From Procambarus clarkii (Eukaryota > Arthropoda > Malacostraca > Decapoda > Cambaridae), in assembly GCF_040958095.1 (NCBI RefSeq), contig NC_091228.1, positions 9,002,340 to 9,066,339 on the forward strand: a stretch of DNA of 64,000 bases. The letters are read 5' to 3'. Both the position numbers and the translations under genes were made by a program. The notes below the pieces were generated by a model that was not told the DNA's origin, did no database searches, and worked only from the letters and a program-made list of their open reading frames with translations. Each line of letters starts with the position of its first letter. Within the stretch, counting starts at the first letter, position 1. Shown piece after piece: positions 1-9,895 of the stretch.

Positions 1-95
1 ATTTCCTGGTTTTCTCCTCTCGCCTTGCACTTTTTCCTTGCTTCTGCTGCTATCGCTCTCTCCTACCTTGTCATGTCTATTGGGCTCTATCATAT

Positions 96-497
96 CAAAA
101 TTTGAAACTGTGTATGGAATCAGCCTCCACCACATCACTGCCTAATGCATTCCATTTGTTAACTACTCTGACATTGAAAAAATTCTTTAGAACATCCCTG
201 TGGCGAATTTGGGTACTCAGTTTCTACCTGTGTCCCCTTGTTCATGTACAATCCATACTAAACAGTTTATTTTTATCTACTGTGTCAATTCCTCTGAGAA
301 TTTGGTAGATCGTGATCATGTCTCCCCTAACTCGTCTGCCCTCCAGTGTCATGAGGTTCAGTGCCAGTAATTTTTCCCCATAGCTCATTCCTCTCAGTGT
401 ACTCTCTTTCTCCTCTCATTCCTTGGGGACTAGCCTGGTGGCATACCTCTGAACCTTTTCTAACTTCGTTTTGTGTTTGACTAAAGGTGGACGCCAC
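96..497 (-). mobile_element. LINE reverse transcriptase C-terminal fragment
   Basis: Minus-strand translation in shifting frames gives the C-terminal end of a jockey/CR1-type LINE polymerase: a KVQRYATRLVP segment, then LRGMSYGEKLLALN, RRVRGDMITIYQILRGID and a tail ending in FNVRVVNKWNALG. The same segments occur in the plus-strand LINE at 4.8-6.0 kb. Stops and frameshifts show a dead copy. It lies downstream of the last A2M exon seen here, so it is probably intronic. Confidence 0.8.
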
Positions 498-507
498 GCT
501 GTGCGTA

Positions 508-510
<3 letters not shown>

Positions 511-586
<76 letters not shown>
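511..586. repeat. (GT)n microsatellite
   Basis: About 38 uninterrupted GT dinucleotides between the LINE fragment and a PLE fragment. Cys-Val and Thr-His open frames through it are artefacts of the repeat. Confidence 0.97.
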
Positions 587-588
<2 letters not shown>

Positions 589-639
589 TTACTATATGTA
601 TCTTGAATTTGTATGTATATTTGTATCAAGGCACAATGG

Positions 640-950
640 GTATAATTGTCTATTGCATGTTCCATCTTCTTGTTATACTATGTTGGTTACGGGGTCTTGA
701 AGTAGGTAGAATGTTTTTATGTGTTAACTGGCTGTTGATTGCTGGGTTTGAGTTTTTGATGTGCAGTGCCTCGCTGATGTCGAGTCTCCTGTTGTTATAA
801 TTTCTGTGTTGCTTGAAAGATTTCTCTGGTGATGGTCTGGTTGTGTGAGGAGATTATATGCTCCTTAAAGGAGCCCTGTTGCTTGTGCATTGTAAATGTA
901 AACTGTGTCTTCTGATTTTTGTCTGTGGTGATAACGTTCCTATTAATAAT
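640..950 (-). mobile_element. Penelope-like element C-terminal fragment (decayed)
   Basis: The plus strand is a diverged copy of the segment at 18.35-18.75 kb, which on the minus strand encodes the GIY-YIG endonuclease region and C-terminus of the intact PLE. Shared blocks include the region antisense to the HIKKS and REI segments. Several indels break the frame, so this is an old relic. Confidence 0.75.
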
Positions 951-1057
951 ATATATCCATCAATCACTGCATGGGGAATTGTGTAAAACCCTGATTTGCG
1001 TCTCGGAGAGGCTGCAGGATCCGTGTGAATTCAATGGAATTCCCGGTTGCAATTCTT

Positions 1058-1140
1058 TTGACCGTGTCGTGGCCTAGTCGACTAAGGCGGCGTCTGGGAT
1101 CATCCCAGTCGAAAGTTCGAATCCTCATCACGGCCCTTGT
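1058..1140 (+). mobile_element. tRNA-derived SINE head
   Basis: An A-box-like stretch (TGGCCTAGTCGACTAAGG) and a B box (GTTCGAATCC) are spaced as in a tRNA, and short ends GACCGTG/CACGGCC can pair. No clean anticodon arm is seen, so a SINE head is more likely than a working tRNA gene. There is no obvious tail. Confidence 0.6.
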
Positions 1141-1726
1141 GGATTTGTTCATAAGAACTTTCACTTTAGAAGGATGGGCTGAGCAGAGACCAGGGGTTAC
1201 CCTAGCTATATATGAAAGAGAAAGTATTTGTCTATCCAAGGATGGAAGCCATAGACTTGAGGTTAATCTCGCACAACTTTGGACGGTGATTGGTGATATT
1301 TGGAGTGTTTGGGGGTTGTGGTGGGAGACCTGTGAGGGAGTGCTACTGGTCTAGGCACGGGGTCCACCCGGGTGCTGCTGGGTACCGCCTCTAGTAACAC
1401 AAAGGGTGCATTACTGGCACTAACCTTACGACCGACCTCCTCCAAAGGATCAGCTTCTTGTTAGACAATACACATTTAATTATTGCAACATTATTGTAAG
1501 ATACCTGAAGATATTCTCGTTCAATGGTGTTAATTTGAGAAAATTTGAAATTTCTCAAATTTCTTAATTTGAGAAAGCTTTTTTAAGAAAAGAAAATAAT
1601 AAATGATTATTTGGTTTATAAAATTATTATAAAATGATTCCGCAAAATGTAAAAAAAATATTGAGACTAGTCTGTTAGTATACTTTAAAAGGAATTAAAT
1701 TTACTTAAATTTATCCGTGGGCTTCT
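1141..1726. other. No gene recognised
   Basis: A moderately GC-rich stretch followed by AT-rich sequence. No frame with splice sites resembles the next expected A2M segment. Confidence 0.5.
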
Positions 1727-1778
1727 ATCTCAAGTGGTCTTGATGGGGCCAGAAAGCCGACGGCTTGTCAAGGGTCCA
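1727..1778. repeat. Dispersed repeat, copy 1
   Basis: About 50 bp containing GTGGTCTTGATGGGGCCA and GGCTTGTCAA recurs at 27765-27815 in the same orientation. Both copies are followed by retroelement or repeat sequence. The family is unknown; it may be the end of a larger interspersed repeat. Confidence 0.6.
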
Positions 1779-1790
1779 TCTTTCTTTCTC

Positions 1791-2372
1791 CATGGCAACA
1801 CTGTTATACTGAACCATAACATGTCAACACTGTTATACTGACCCATAACATGGCAACACTGTTATACTGAACCATAACATGGCAACACTGTTATACTGAA
1901 CCATAACATGGCAACACTGTTATACTGAACCATAACATGGCAACACTGTTATACTGAACCATAACATGTCAACACTGTTATACTGAACCATAACATGGCA
2001 ACGCTGTTATACTGAACCATAACATGGTAACATTGTTATACTGAACCATAACATGTCAATACTGTTTTACTGAACTATAACATGTCAACACTGTTATACT
2101 GAACCATAACATGGCAACACTGTTATACTGAACCATAACATGGCAACACTGTTATACTGAACCATAACATGGCAACACTGTTATACTGAACCATAACATG
2201 GTAACACTGTTATACTGAACTATAACATGTCAACACTGTTATACTGAACCATAACATGGCAACACTGTTATACTGAACCATAACATGGCAACACTGTTAT
2301 ACTGAACCATAACATGGCAACACTGTTATACTGAACCATAACATGGCAACACTGTTATACTGAACCATAACA
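1791..2372. repeat. 29-bp minisatellite, about 20 copies
   Basis: Tandem 29-bp units built around CAACACTGTTATACTGAACC, with point variation between units. The array starts about 13 bp beyond the splice donor of the A2M exon at 2386-2574 and fills the start of that intron. Confidence 0.95.
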
Positions 2373-2385
2373 AATTTGAACCAAC

Positions 2386-2574
2386 CTATATTAGAGCTTT
2401 CAGGTTTCGCACTCGCTATCCTTTCTCTCCTCTTTCTTTCACAGTATTTATAGTCGTCGATCTGAGAGCCGAGCCATCGTCCCACATCAAAACTTCCAGC
2501 AAAGTTGAACACTGCTTCCAGGGAAATGGGGTCAGGGTTTACTGCCAGCAGCTCTGTGCTTCTGTCTACCACTC
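2386..2574 (-). CDS. A2M: Alpha-2-macroglobulin exon (MG6)
   Basis: The acceptor reads CCCAG|GAGTGG; the two exon bases complete a glycine codon begun in the exon at 2782-2956. The peptide starts VVDRSTELLAVNPDPI and continues FAGSFDVGRWLGSQIDDYKYC. In A2M proteins the MG6 segment has the same pattern (C-x-L-x-x-V-D-x-S-x-x-L). The likely donor is ATAG|GTTGGT, giving 189 bp and ending in phase 1. A stop lies further downstream, so the 3' boundary is less sure than the start. This is the leftmost A2M exon identified; bait region, thioester site and receptor-binding domain must lie beyond the window. Confidence 0.75.
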
Positions 2575-2781
2575 CTGGGTTTAGGAAATAATAAAGCTTT
2601 ATGTTAGTGTCTGGGCTGGCATATGCATATAAATATATGGTATGGTAAAATAAGAATAGAATTTTCTTACTGTACTAGAATAATAACAAAATTTGCTTGT
2701 TTTGCTTGAATGAGCATCAGATTTTCTCAGCACATGTTTCCCTCAAGCAGGTCTAAGTCAGCCTTGGCGTGCTTTACTTAC

Positions 2782-2956
2782 CCAGGCTACACACAGAGTC
2801 TGGCTCTGAGGAGAGGGACAGAGAGGCTTGTTCCCCAGGTTGTACGCGAGAAGCTGACCAAGTGAGGTTTACGGTGTTACTGAGGCACTTGTCCACCTCC
2901 AGCTCCCTCGAGTCCGCCACAACCTCCCCATCTTGACGGGTATACCACACCAACAC
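2782..2956 (-). CDS. A2M: Alpha-2-macroglobulin exon (MG5-MG6)
   Basis: Exon bounded by GCAG|GTGTTG and CCTGG|GTAAGT, 175 bp, phase 0 in and phase 1 out. It encodes VLVWYTRQDGEVVADS, then VDKCLSNTVNLTW and SEPDSVCSL. Family A2Ms carry the same succession: a beta strand with Y-x-x-x-x-G-x-V-x-x-D-S, a conserved N-C-L-x-N-x-V and S-V-C-A-L before the MG6 strand. The intron to the next exon is only 207 bp. Human A2M is an extracellular protease-trapping protein; arthropod homologues act in haemolymph immunity and clotting (family knowledge). Confidence 0.92.
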
Positions 2957-3191
2957 CTGCAAAACATTATCAGTCTTAGTGCCCCTCTTCATATGGCATA
3001 CCAAACCTGGAACATATTATTGTTTTAGAGTTATTAACGGAGGGGAGAAAATAAGGTTAATGCCATCATTCCAGGTTACACATTCTACCAACAGTGTTAC
3101 AGACCCAATAGCTGGTCATATTTGGGACGGGAAGATGATTATCTAGCACGCAGCATCCCAGTATATTGAATTAGCTATTTAGTTGTCATAC

Positions 3192-3263
3192 ATTGATAGC
3201 AGTATTGGCGTTGAGCTCGGCCTGCAAGCTGTTCACACTCAGGGTCCTTTCCAGACTTTTCTT
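3192..3263 (-). CDS. A2M: Alpha-2-macroglobulin small exon (MG5)
   Basis: A 72-bp exon bounded by GTTCAG|AAGAAA and ATCAAT|GTATGA, phase 0 on both sides, so it joins in frame to VLVWYTRQ. It encodes KKSLERTLSVNSLQ and then AELNANTAIN. It matches the short MG5 strand pair just before the (L/V)-x-Y stretch of A2Ms and lies one 235-bp intron upstream of the next exon. The exon is small, so the call rests on splice sites, phase and position. Confidence 0.7.
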
Positions 3264-3880
3264 CTGAACATGAAATAAAAATGTCAGTATTTTTCACATT
3301 TTAGGTAAGTAAATACACAATTCTAAGACGTGGGACAAAATTTTAGCAGTGTAGCCTTAAAAATTAATTACAAATAAAATAAAATTGCATCTTTAAAAAC
3401 GAAACGTGCACAAATAAATGTTGACTTAAAATTTTGAAACATTTAAATTGTAACCGATTATTCGTTTCAAAGTTTCAAAAACTCACTTTTAATTAAATAA
3501 ACTTGAAACTTTTCCCCACTAATAGGAGAGGCAGATATGGGCTGATTATTATCAAACTTTACACATCTGTTGAGTCTGGCGGACTCATTGTGGTACGTAC
3601 TGTTGCAACTATATTGATTTTGAAGCAAATGAGAAAAAATTCACGAATCAATGATAATTTTACTCATTAGCAGATATATATTTCTGCATATGTATATCTA
3701 ATTTCTTTAGTTAATGCATTTAGTTTTATCTTGTAGCACATTTATACACTAAAAGCCATGTATTCGGTATGGCTAATATATGTATTCCCTGTATACACAG
3801 TATGTTGTATATAATTTAGTATACCATGTGTAGTGTATATTTATTATTCATTTATTGCAATAAAAGTCCAGGGCCTTTCT
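3264..3880. other. Intronic, AT-rich, no gene recognised
   Basis: AT-rich sequence upstream (in gene sense) of the small MG5 exon. One short open stretch near 3488-3557 ends in a donor-like GTGAGT but its length would break the phase; see rejected items. Confidence 0.5.
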
Positions 3881-4582
3881 CCTACAACAAGCCACAATTG
3901 TGTCCGCCTACAACAAGCCACAGTTGTGTCCGCCCACAACAAGCCACAATTGTGTCCGCCTACAACAAGTTACAATTGTGTCCACCTACAACAAGCCACA
4001 GTTATGTCCGCCTACAACAAGCCACAGTTGTGTCCGCCTACAACAAGCCACAGTTGTGTCCGCCTACAACAAGCCACAGTTGTGTCCGCCTACAACAAGG
4101 CACAGTTGTGTCCACCTACAACAAGCCACAGTTGTGTCCACCTACAACAAGCCACAGTTGTGTCCGCCTACAACAAGCCAGAGTTGTGTCCACCTACAAC
4201 CAGCTACAGTTGTGTCCGCCTACAACAAGCCACAGTTATGTCCGCCTACAACAAGCCACAGTTGTGTCCGCCTACAACAAGCCACAGTTGTGTCCGCCTA
4301 CAACAAGCCACAGTTGTGTCCGCCTACAACAAGCCACAGTTGTGTCCACCTACAACAAGCCACAGTTGTGTCCGCCTACAACAAGCCACAGTTGTGTCCG
4401 CCTACAACAAGCCACAGTTGTGTCCACCTACAACAAGCCACAGTTGTGTTCACCTACAACAAGCCACAGTTGTGTCCACCTACAACAAGCCACAGTTGTG
4501 TCCGCCTACAACAATCTACAGTTGTGTCCGCCTACAACAAGCTACAGTTGTGGCCGCCTACAACAAGCCACAGTTGAGTGCT
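3881..4582. repeat. 26-bp minisatellite, about 27 copies
   Basis: Tandem 26-bp units containing CCACAGTTGTGTCCGCC and CTACAACAAG. Three units make 78 bp, so all three plus frames are open for over 220 codons. These are not genes. The array is in the intron between the exons at 8165-8308 and 3192-3263. Confidence 0.95.
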
Positions 4583-4839
4583 CACTACACGACCATGTAA
4601 GGCTGGAGGGAACATGTTGAGGACCTCTCCAGACCAGCGGCCACACACGCGGTGTAACTCTTCTTTCAGGCGGTGTTTTGCTGACTGTATTATAGCGCTA
4701 CTTTACTAATTTCGACCTGTGTATTTTCACATAATAGTTTCAATAGTTTGATTTTCACATTCAGTATTCATGGTATATAAATAAAATAAGGATATATTAT
4801 GGCAAAAAAAAAATGACCGCAGGTGTGTTGACTCAAGAG

Positions 4840-5470
4840 CATAATCCCTCCTCTCCTGAACGTCACAGTGAGGGGTGAGACCTCAGACTGGCGTGAAGTC
4901 ACCAGTGGAGTCCCACAGGGCTCTGTACTTGGACCTATCCTGTTTCTGATACACGTAAATGATCTCCCGGAGGGTATAGACTCATTCCTCTCAATGTTTG
5001 CTGACGACGCCAAAATTATGAGAAGGATTAAGACAGAGGAGGACAGCTTGAGGCTTCAAGAAGACCTGGACAAGCTGCAGGAATGGTCGAACAAATGGCT
5101 GTTAGAGTTTAATCCAAGCAAATGTAATGTAATGAAGATAGGGGTAAGAAGCAGGAGACCAGATACAAGGTATCACTTGGGAGATGAAATACTTCAAGAC
5201 TCCGAGAGAGAGAAAGACCTGGGGGTTGATATCACGCGAGACCTGTCCCCTGATGCTCATATCAAGAGGATAACAGCAGCAGCATATGCCAGGTTGGCTA
5301 ACATAAGAACGGCCTTTAGAAACTTGTGTAAGGAATCTTTCAGAACATTTTATACCACATATGTCAGACCAATCCTGGAGTATGCGGCACCAGCATGGAG
5401 TCCATATCTAATCAAGCATAAGACTAAAATGGAAAAGGTTCAAAGGTTTGCCACCAGACTAGTACCCTAG
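4840..5470 (+). mobile_element. Jockey/CR1-type LINE reverse transcriptase fragment
   Basis: The frame contains TSGVPQGSVLGPILFLI (RT palm), FADDAKIM (catalytic Asp pair) and the thumb segments LQEWSNKWLLEFNPSKC and YVRPILEYAAPAWSPY. Endonuclease and fingers are missing (5' truncated). It ends at a TAG just after RFATRLVP, where a second partial copy of the same region begins. Intronic to A2M on the opposite strand. Confidence 0.9.
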
Positions 5471-5480
5471 CTGAGAGGTA

Positions 5481-6003
5481 TGTAACCAAATGTAATGTAA
5501 TGAAGATAGGTGTAGGGAGCAGGAGGCCAGATACAAGGTATCATCTGGGAGAGGAAATTCTTCAGGAGTCAGAGAAGGAAAAAGCCTTGGGGGTTGATAT
5601 CACGCCAGACCTGTCTCCTGCAGCACATATCAAGCGGATAACATCAGCGGCATATGCCAGGCTGGCCAACATACGAACGGCATTCTGAAACTTGTGTAAA
5701 GAATCATTCAGAACATTGTATACCACATATGTCAGGCCAATCCTGGAGTATGCAGCCCCAGCATGGAGTCCATATCTAGTCAAGGATAAGACTAAACTGG
5801 AAAAGGTTCAAAGGTTTGCCACCAGACTAGTACCCGAGCTGAGAGGTATGAGCTACGAGGAGAGACTACGGGAATTAAACCTCATTTCGCTGGAAGACAG
5901 AAGAGTTAGGGGGGACATGATCACCACATTCAAGATTCTGAAGGGGATTGATAGGGTAGATAACGAGCATCACAACTACCGTGAACCACCAGCACCGAAG
6001 TAA
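5481..6003 (+). mobile_element. Tandem partial duplicate of the LINE RT thumb and C-terminus
   Basis: From codons CNVMKIG onward the RT sequence starts again at 5487 and runs past the point where the first copy stopped, adding LRGMSYEERLRELNLISL and RRVRGDMITTFKILKGIDRV. One internal stop lies at the position after NIRTAF. The 3' end merges into a 40-bp array. This looks like a local tandem duplication of a LINE fragment, not two insertions. Confidence 0.8.
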
Positions 6004-6655
6004 CGAGCAACACAACTACCGTGAACCACCAGCACAGAAGTAACGAAGCAACACAACTACCGTGAACCACCAGCACAGAAGTAACGAGGCAACACAACTA
6101 CCGTGAACCACCAGCACAGAAGTAACGAGGCAACACAACTACCGTGAACCACCAGCACAGAAGTAACGAGGCAACACAACTACCGTGAACCACCAGCACA
6201 GAAGTAACTTGGCAACACAACTACCGTGAACCACCAGCACAGAAGTAACGAGCAACACAACTACCGTGAACCACCAGCACAGAGGTAACGAGCAACACAA
6301 CTACCGTGAACCACCAGCACAGAAGTAACGAGGCAACACAACTACCGTGAACCACCAGCACAGAAGTAACGAGCAACACAACTACCGTGAACCACCAGCA
6401 CAGAAGTAACGAGCAACACAACTACCGTGAACCACCGGCACAGAAGTAACGAGGCAACACAACTACCGTGAACCACTAGCACAGAGGTAACGAGCAACAC
6501 AACTACCGTGAACCACCAGCACAGAAGTAACGAGCATCACAACTACCGTGAACCACCAGCACAGAAGTAACGAGCAACACAACTACCGTGAACCACCAGC
6601 ACAGAAGTAACGAGGCAACACAACTACCGTGAACCACCGGCACAGAGGTAACGAG
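5964..6655. repeat. 40-bp minisatellite, about 17 copies
   Basis: Units of about 40 bp with ACAACTACCGTGAACCACC and CACAGAAGTAACGAGC; some have one extra G, giving 41 bp. The array grows directly out of the LINE coding end (codons for DRVDNEH). Confidence 0.93.
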
Positions 6656-6879
6656 CACAAGCTCAGAAGTCAAGATTCAAATATGTGTCAACACAGAACT
6701 AGCGAACACAGTAATATATGGGACTGCGCAAGGCGTGTTGTCCCATGTGAGGCAGCTCTTATTTATGCTACACAACTCGTCCATTCATGTTTATATTCAT
6801 TGATCCTACTTGTATTTTATTTATAAGTAATATCTTTTATAAATCAACAAATCCATTCTCAAACCTGTATTTACCCAGG

Positions 6880-7700
6880 CCTTTCCTGAATCTAAACGTC
6901 CAGTTTGTACCCATTGTTTCGTGCTTTACTTTGTCTTCCTATAAACTATGAGTTCCGTCCTCTCCCTTGTTCTTGCTCCTCTCCAATCACTATACAGAGT
7001 ATTTGAACCTCTTCTTCCCACTGTTGATACTCGTCCCTCTCCCTGGTTTGGCTATGTTGATGACAGTTTTGTTCTATGGGCTCATAACCGTCTTTTTCTA
7101 GCATTTCCTCTCCTCTCTTAACAATCTGGCTCCTCCTATAAATTTCTAAGTATAATTGTAATCCAATTCCATCCTTCCTTTCCTAGACGTTCAAGTTCAC
7201 AGCTCTGTGTCCGGTTTGTCTTTCTGTGTGCCCCAATCTTAAGCACAATGGTACATATATTTACTTCATTTCCTACCATCCACTTTGTCAAGAAAAGTGT
7301 CCTTGTCTCTCTTCCTCCACGTCCAACACATCAGTGACCTTCAGTTTTTTATTCTGAAATTTCTATTATTTACAAGTCTTTCTCTCGCCTTGGTTACCTT
7401 TTACATTTTATCAACTTTGCCTATTATCAAGCTAAAGGAAATTTCTTTCATCTTAAACCTGTTTCAACACTAGTAGTACAGTCCACTACGGGCTCACCAT
7501 AGCCCGTGCTACTTGGAACGTTTTGTTCCGAGTAGCAAATCTTTAACAACAACAACAAACTAGTAGTACTATGTTCTGCCTTCCTTTCATATCTGAACTA
7601 AAAAAAAAATCACTAATACCCTCCGTCCTCTTGATGTAAAGCTCACCTGTCAACAAAAATTTAGTGTTGTTAAAAGTGCTTCAGACTTTTACTGTAAAGT
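6880..7700 (+). mobile_element. Penelope-like element fragment (decayed)
   Basis: In three shifting plus frames the sequence gives PSPWFGYVDDSFVLWAHN (the RT catalytic YVDD box), FLDVQVHSS and, near 7390-7450, the linker also found in the PLE at 59.3-60.5 kb (FINFAYYQAKGNFFHLKP). Copy 2 of that linker continues after a small SINE at 7480-7558. Many stops mark an old relic. Confidence 0.75.
7480..7558 (+). mobile_element. 79-bp SINE tail/mini-element with 11-bp target-site duplication
   Basis: The insert is flanked by ACTAGTAGTAC at 7469-7479 and 7559-7569. It contains a stem-loop, TGCTACTTGGAAC pairing with GTTCCGAGTAGCA around a GTTTT loop, and ends in an (AAC)n tail. The shape is that of the 3' end of a LINE-mobilised SINE whose tRNA head is missing. 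It interrupts a PLE relic. Confidence 0.8.
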
Positions 7701-7742
7701 TATGTTGAGAAACTGAACAACACTTGTAATTTATATTAGAAA

Positions 7743-8147
7743 CTATAATAATAATTGTTTACTGACTAAACGTTATAATAATTATTGTTTACTGACTAAA
7801 CGTTATAATAATAATTGTTTACTGACTAAACGTTATAATAATAATTCTTTACTACTAAATGTTATAATAATAATTGTTTACTGACTAAACGTTATAATAA
7901 TAATTGTTTACTGACTAAACGTTATAATAATAATTGTTTACTGACTAAACGTTATAATAATAATTGTTTACTGACTAAACGTTATAATAATAATTGTTTA
8001 CTGACTAAACGTTATAATAATAATTGTTTATTGACTAAACGTTATAATAATAATTGTTTACTGACTAAACGTTATAATAATAATTGTTTACTGACTAAAC
8101 GTTATAATAATAATTGTTTACTGACTAAACGTTATAATAATAATTAA
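7743..8147. repeat. 30-bp minisatellite, about 13 copies
   Basis: Highly regular 30-bp units containing TAATAATAATTGTTTACTG and ACTAAACG. It ends about 15 bp from the donor of the MG4 exon at 8165-8308, but the unit does not include the splice site. Confidence 0.95.
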
Positions 8148-8164
8148 GTCAAGAAGACACTTAC

Positions 8165-8308
8165 GTTAACTCTGTTGGTGTTGTAGACTGGCAAGACTGT
8201 TGTGAAGAGACCATCTGGTGCTATGGTCATGTTGGTGCAGCGACCAGCTGCACACACCTCCATGGGGACACCACCTGCCGGAGTGCCGTCTGGCTTCTCA
8301 GCCCTCAC
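8165..8308 (-). CDS. A2M: Alpha-2-macroglobulin exon (MG4)
   Basis: Bounded by TTGCAG|GTGAGG and GTTAAC|GTAAGT; 144 bp, exactly 48 codons, phase 0 on both sides. The peptide begins VRAEKPDGTPAGGVPMEV and includes CAAGRCTNMTIAPDGLF. It continues the MG4 strand of the preceding exon (PYSLK|VRAEKPDGTP); A2Ms have the pattern G-x-V-x-x-x-D-G-x-P-x-x-x-x-x-V followed by T-x-x-x-G-L-x-x-F. NMT is a possible N-glycosylation site. The next coding segment (about 90-100 residues) is not found in the following intron. Confidence 0.93.
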
Positions 8309-8395
8309 CTGCAACATGTTAAAGAAGTTCTGGAGGTTTAGATATTATGCAGACGAGGAGTCACAATAACGTGGTTGAAATATGTTGACCAAACC

Positions 8396-8475
8396 CCACA
8401 CTAGAAAGTGAAGGGACGACGACGTTTCGGTCCATCCTGGACCATTCTCAAGTCGATTGTGAAGAGACCATCACA
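8396..8475 (-). mobile_element. PLE 3'-end relic with hammerhead-like motif
   Basis: On the minus strand: TTGAGAA, a stem GGTCC/GGACC with a short loop, then GAAACG and GTC. A near-identical block ends the PLE inserted at 59.3 kb. The order core-stem-GAAA resembles the hammerhead ribozymes reported in PLEs, but no convincing stem I is seen here. Confidence 0.5.
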
Positions 8476-9462
8476 ATCTACTTTACATATTAATTTTATT
8501 AAGTTAACAGTATCTTAGATGCCGTCACTGGCATCCCTGATGACTAGCTTAGTCCTGGAAAACTGTAGGTTGCCAGGACAGTGTTCTGCTGTATGGCTAA
8601 ACACCATATATTTTTTTAAGTTTATATTTTACACGCGATAGATTATTTGGCCTTGGAATTGTAAACAAGTTGATACTTGATGAGTCAGTAAGATCACAAA
8701 GTATCTAGGAAAATCGACACAGAACTTGAAGTAAGAGTTATCAAGTATATACAATAATTACCATCTCCTGTTGAGTTATCACAATGATCTGTATCTTAAC
8801 GTAACATAATTAACAATTAATGCTTATCCTAGGTAAAATAACAGTGAATAATGGCTGATTGCTATGTAAGTATGTATGAAAAAGGCACGAAGTCTCGAAG
8901 ACTGTTCTGCACGCCTGTGGGCTGAACAGTAAAACACTCCTGGATATTGTTCATGATGCAAATGTGCAAAAACAAAACAAAAAACAAGACGATTGAAGTA
9001 AAGAAAATAAAATTCGCTCTGGATTTTATCGAGGGACAAGACACACGAGGTACATTTGTAAACAAGATTTCCAATAATTTTTAAAACCAGCCTGGACAAT
9101 AAGGCAGGTGTGTACCATTAGTGTACACGAGTTATGAGTGTGATCGATATGCCACCTTACCTCAGCTGTTTCCTATCAGCTATGTTAGTAAGAGGAAGAC
9201 TCTGGTTAAAGATCACATATAATTGTACACAAATATGTGATAATGTTTGTATATTTGGGCAGCAGGCGTTACTTTAAGCATATTTGGTTAAATATGACCG
9301 CAATGTTGGCGTTGTTAATGTTAAAGTGCTAGTTTTTTTATGCTTCTAACTTATTTTCTCTTCATCAGTGCCAAGGAGAGCAATCTTAAGGAATTAATAA
9401 ACAAGGAGCAATTTCGGATTAAATACACATGTGTAAGGGGATGAATTGAAGCCTTAGGTAAT
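8476..9462. other. Intronic, no gene recognised
   Basis: Non-repetitive, AT-rich intron sequence of A2M. No frame of note and no RNA gene seen. Confidence 0.5.
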
Positions 9463-9506
9463 CTCCTTCGACGCCACTGTTGCCGCCTGCAACAGTGGCG
9501 TCGGAG
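9463..9506. other. Strong inverted repeat (hairpin)
   Basis: A perfect 14-bp stem CGACGCCACTGTTG / CAACAGTGGCGTCG around a 7-nt loop, extended outward by CTCC/GGAG past a two-base bulge. The GC content is well above the flanks. It could be the terminus of a DNA transposon or a transcribed hairpin; no partner is seen. Confidence 0.75.
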
Positions 9507-9895
9507 GTGTATGGGGGCAATGAAACGTAGGGTAAGGAATAGGGGAATAAGGTAAGAGTAAGGGAAAAGGGGCAATCATATATTGGGTAAGGCGTTGCAT
9601 AGGACTAGTACTCTCTGTGGGCGGTAAGAATCCGGTAGAGATGTGGTAGTTACCCCGTGATGTAGGTGAGTTCTGCATCTAAGTGTTACCAGGGAAGCGA
9701 AGTAGTTATTCAATATATTTATAAGTGATTTTTTCTCTCATTTTAGTATAGCTGCCAGGATTTGTAGTCGTCTTAGGTCAGTGGTCGACTCCAGGATTTT
9801 TGTATTGTCAACTAGCAAGTTCCTAGGGAGTGTTGTGTTATGTTCACTATGAATTGAACCCGAAGTAAGTAAGTAATTATCAAAAGAAGGCACCA
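9507..9895. other. No gene recognised
   Basis: Purine-rich then AT-rich intron sequence; possibly 3' flank of the LINE ORF1 fragment to the right. Confidence 0.4.

Noticed and set aside
1058-1140. Functional tRNA gene
   Set aside because: Boxes fit but cloverleaf and anticodon arm are not convincing; better explained as a SINE head.
3488-3557. Short minus frame (FDNNQPISASPISGEKF) with donor-like GTGAGT as a missing A2M exon
   Set aside because: About 70 bp would break phase, codon use is AT-rich unlike the other exons, and similarity to MG4/MG5 is vague.
3826-4620. Three overlapping plus-strand ORFs of 225-264 codons
   Set aside because: Products of a 26-bp repeat; all three frames encode the same 26-residue period, so no coding constraint.
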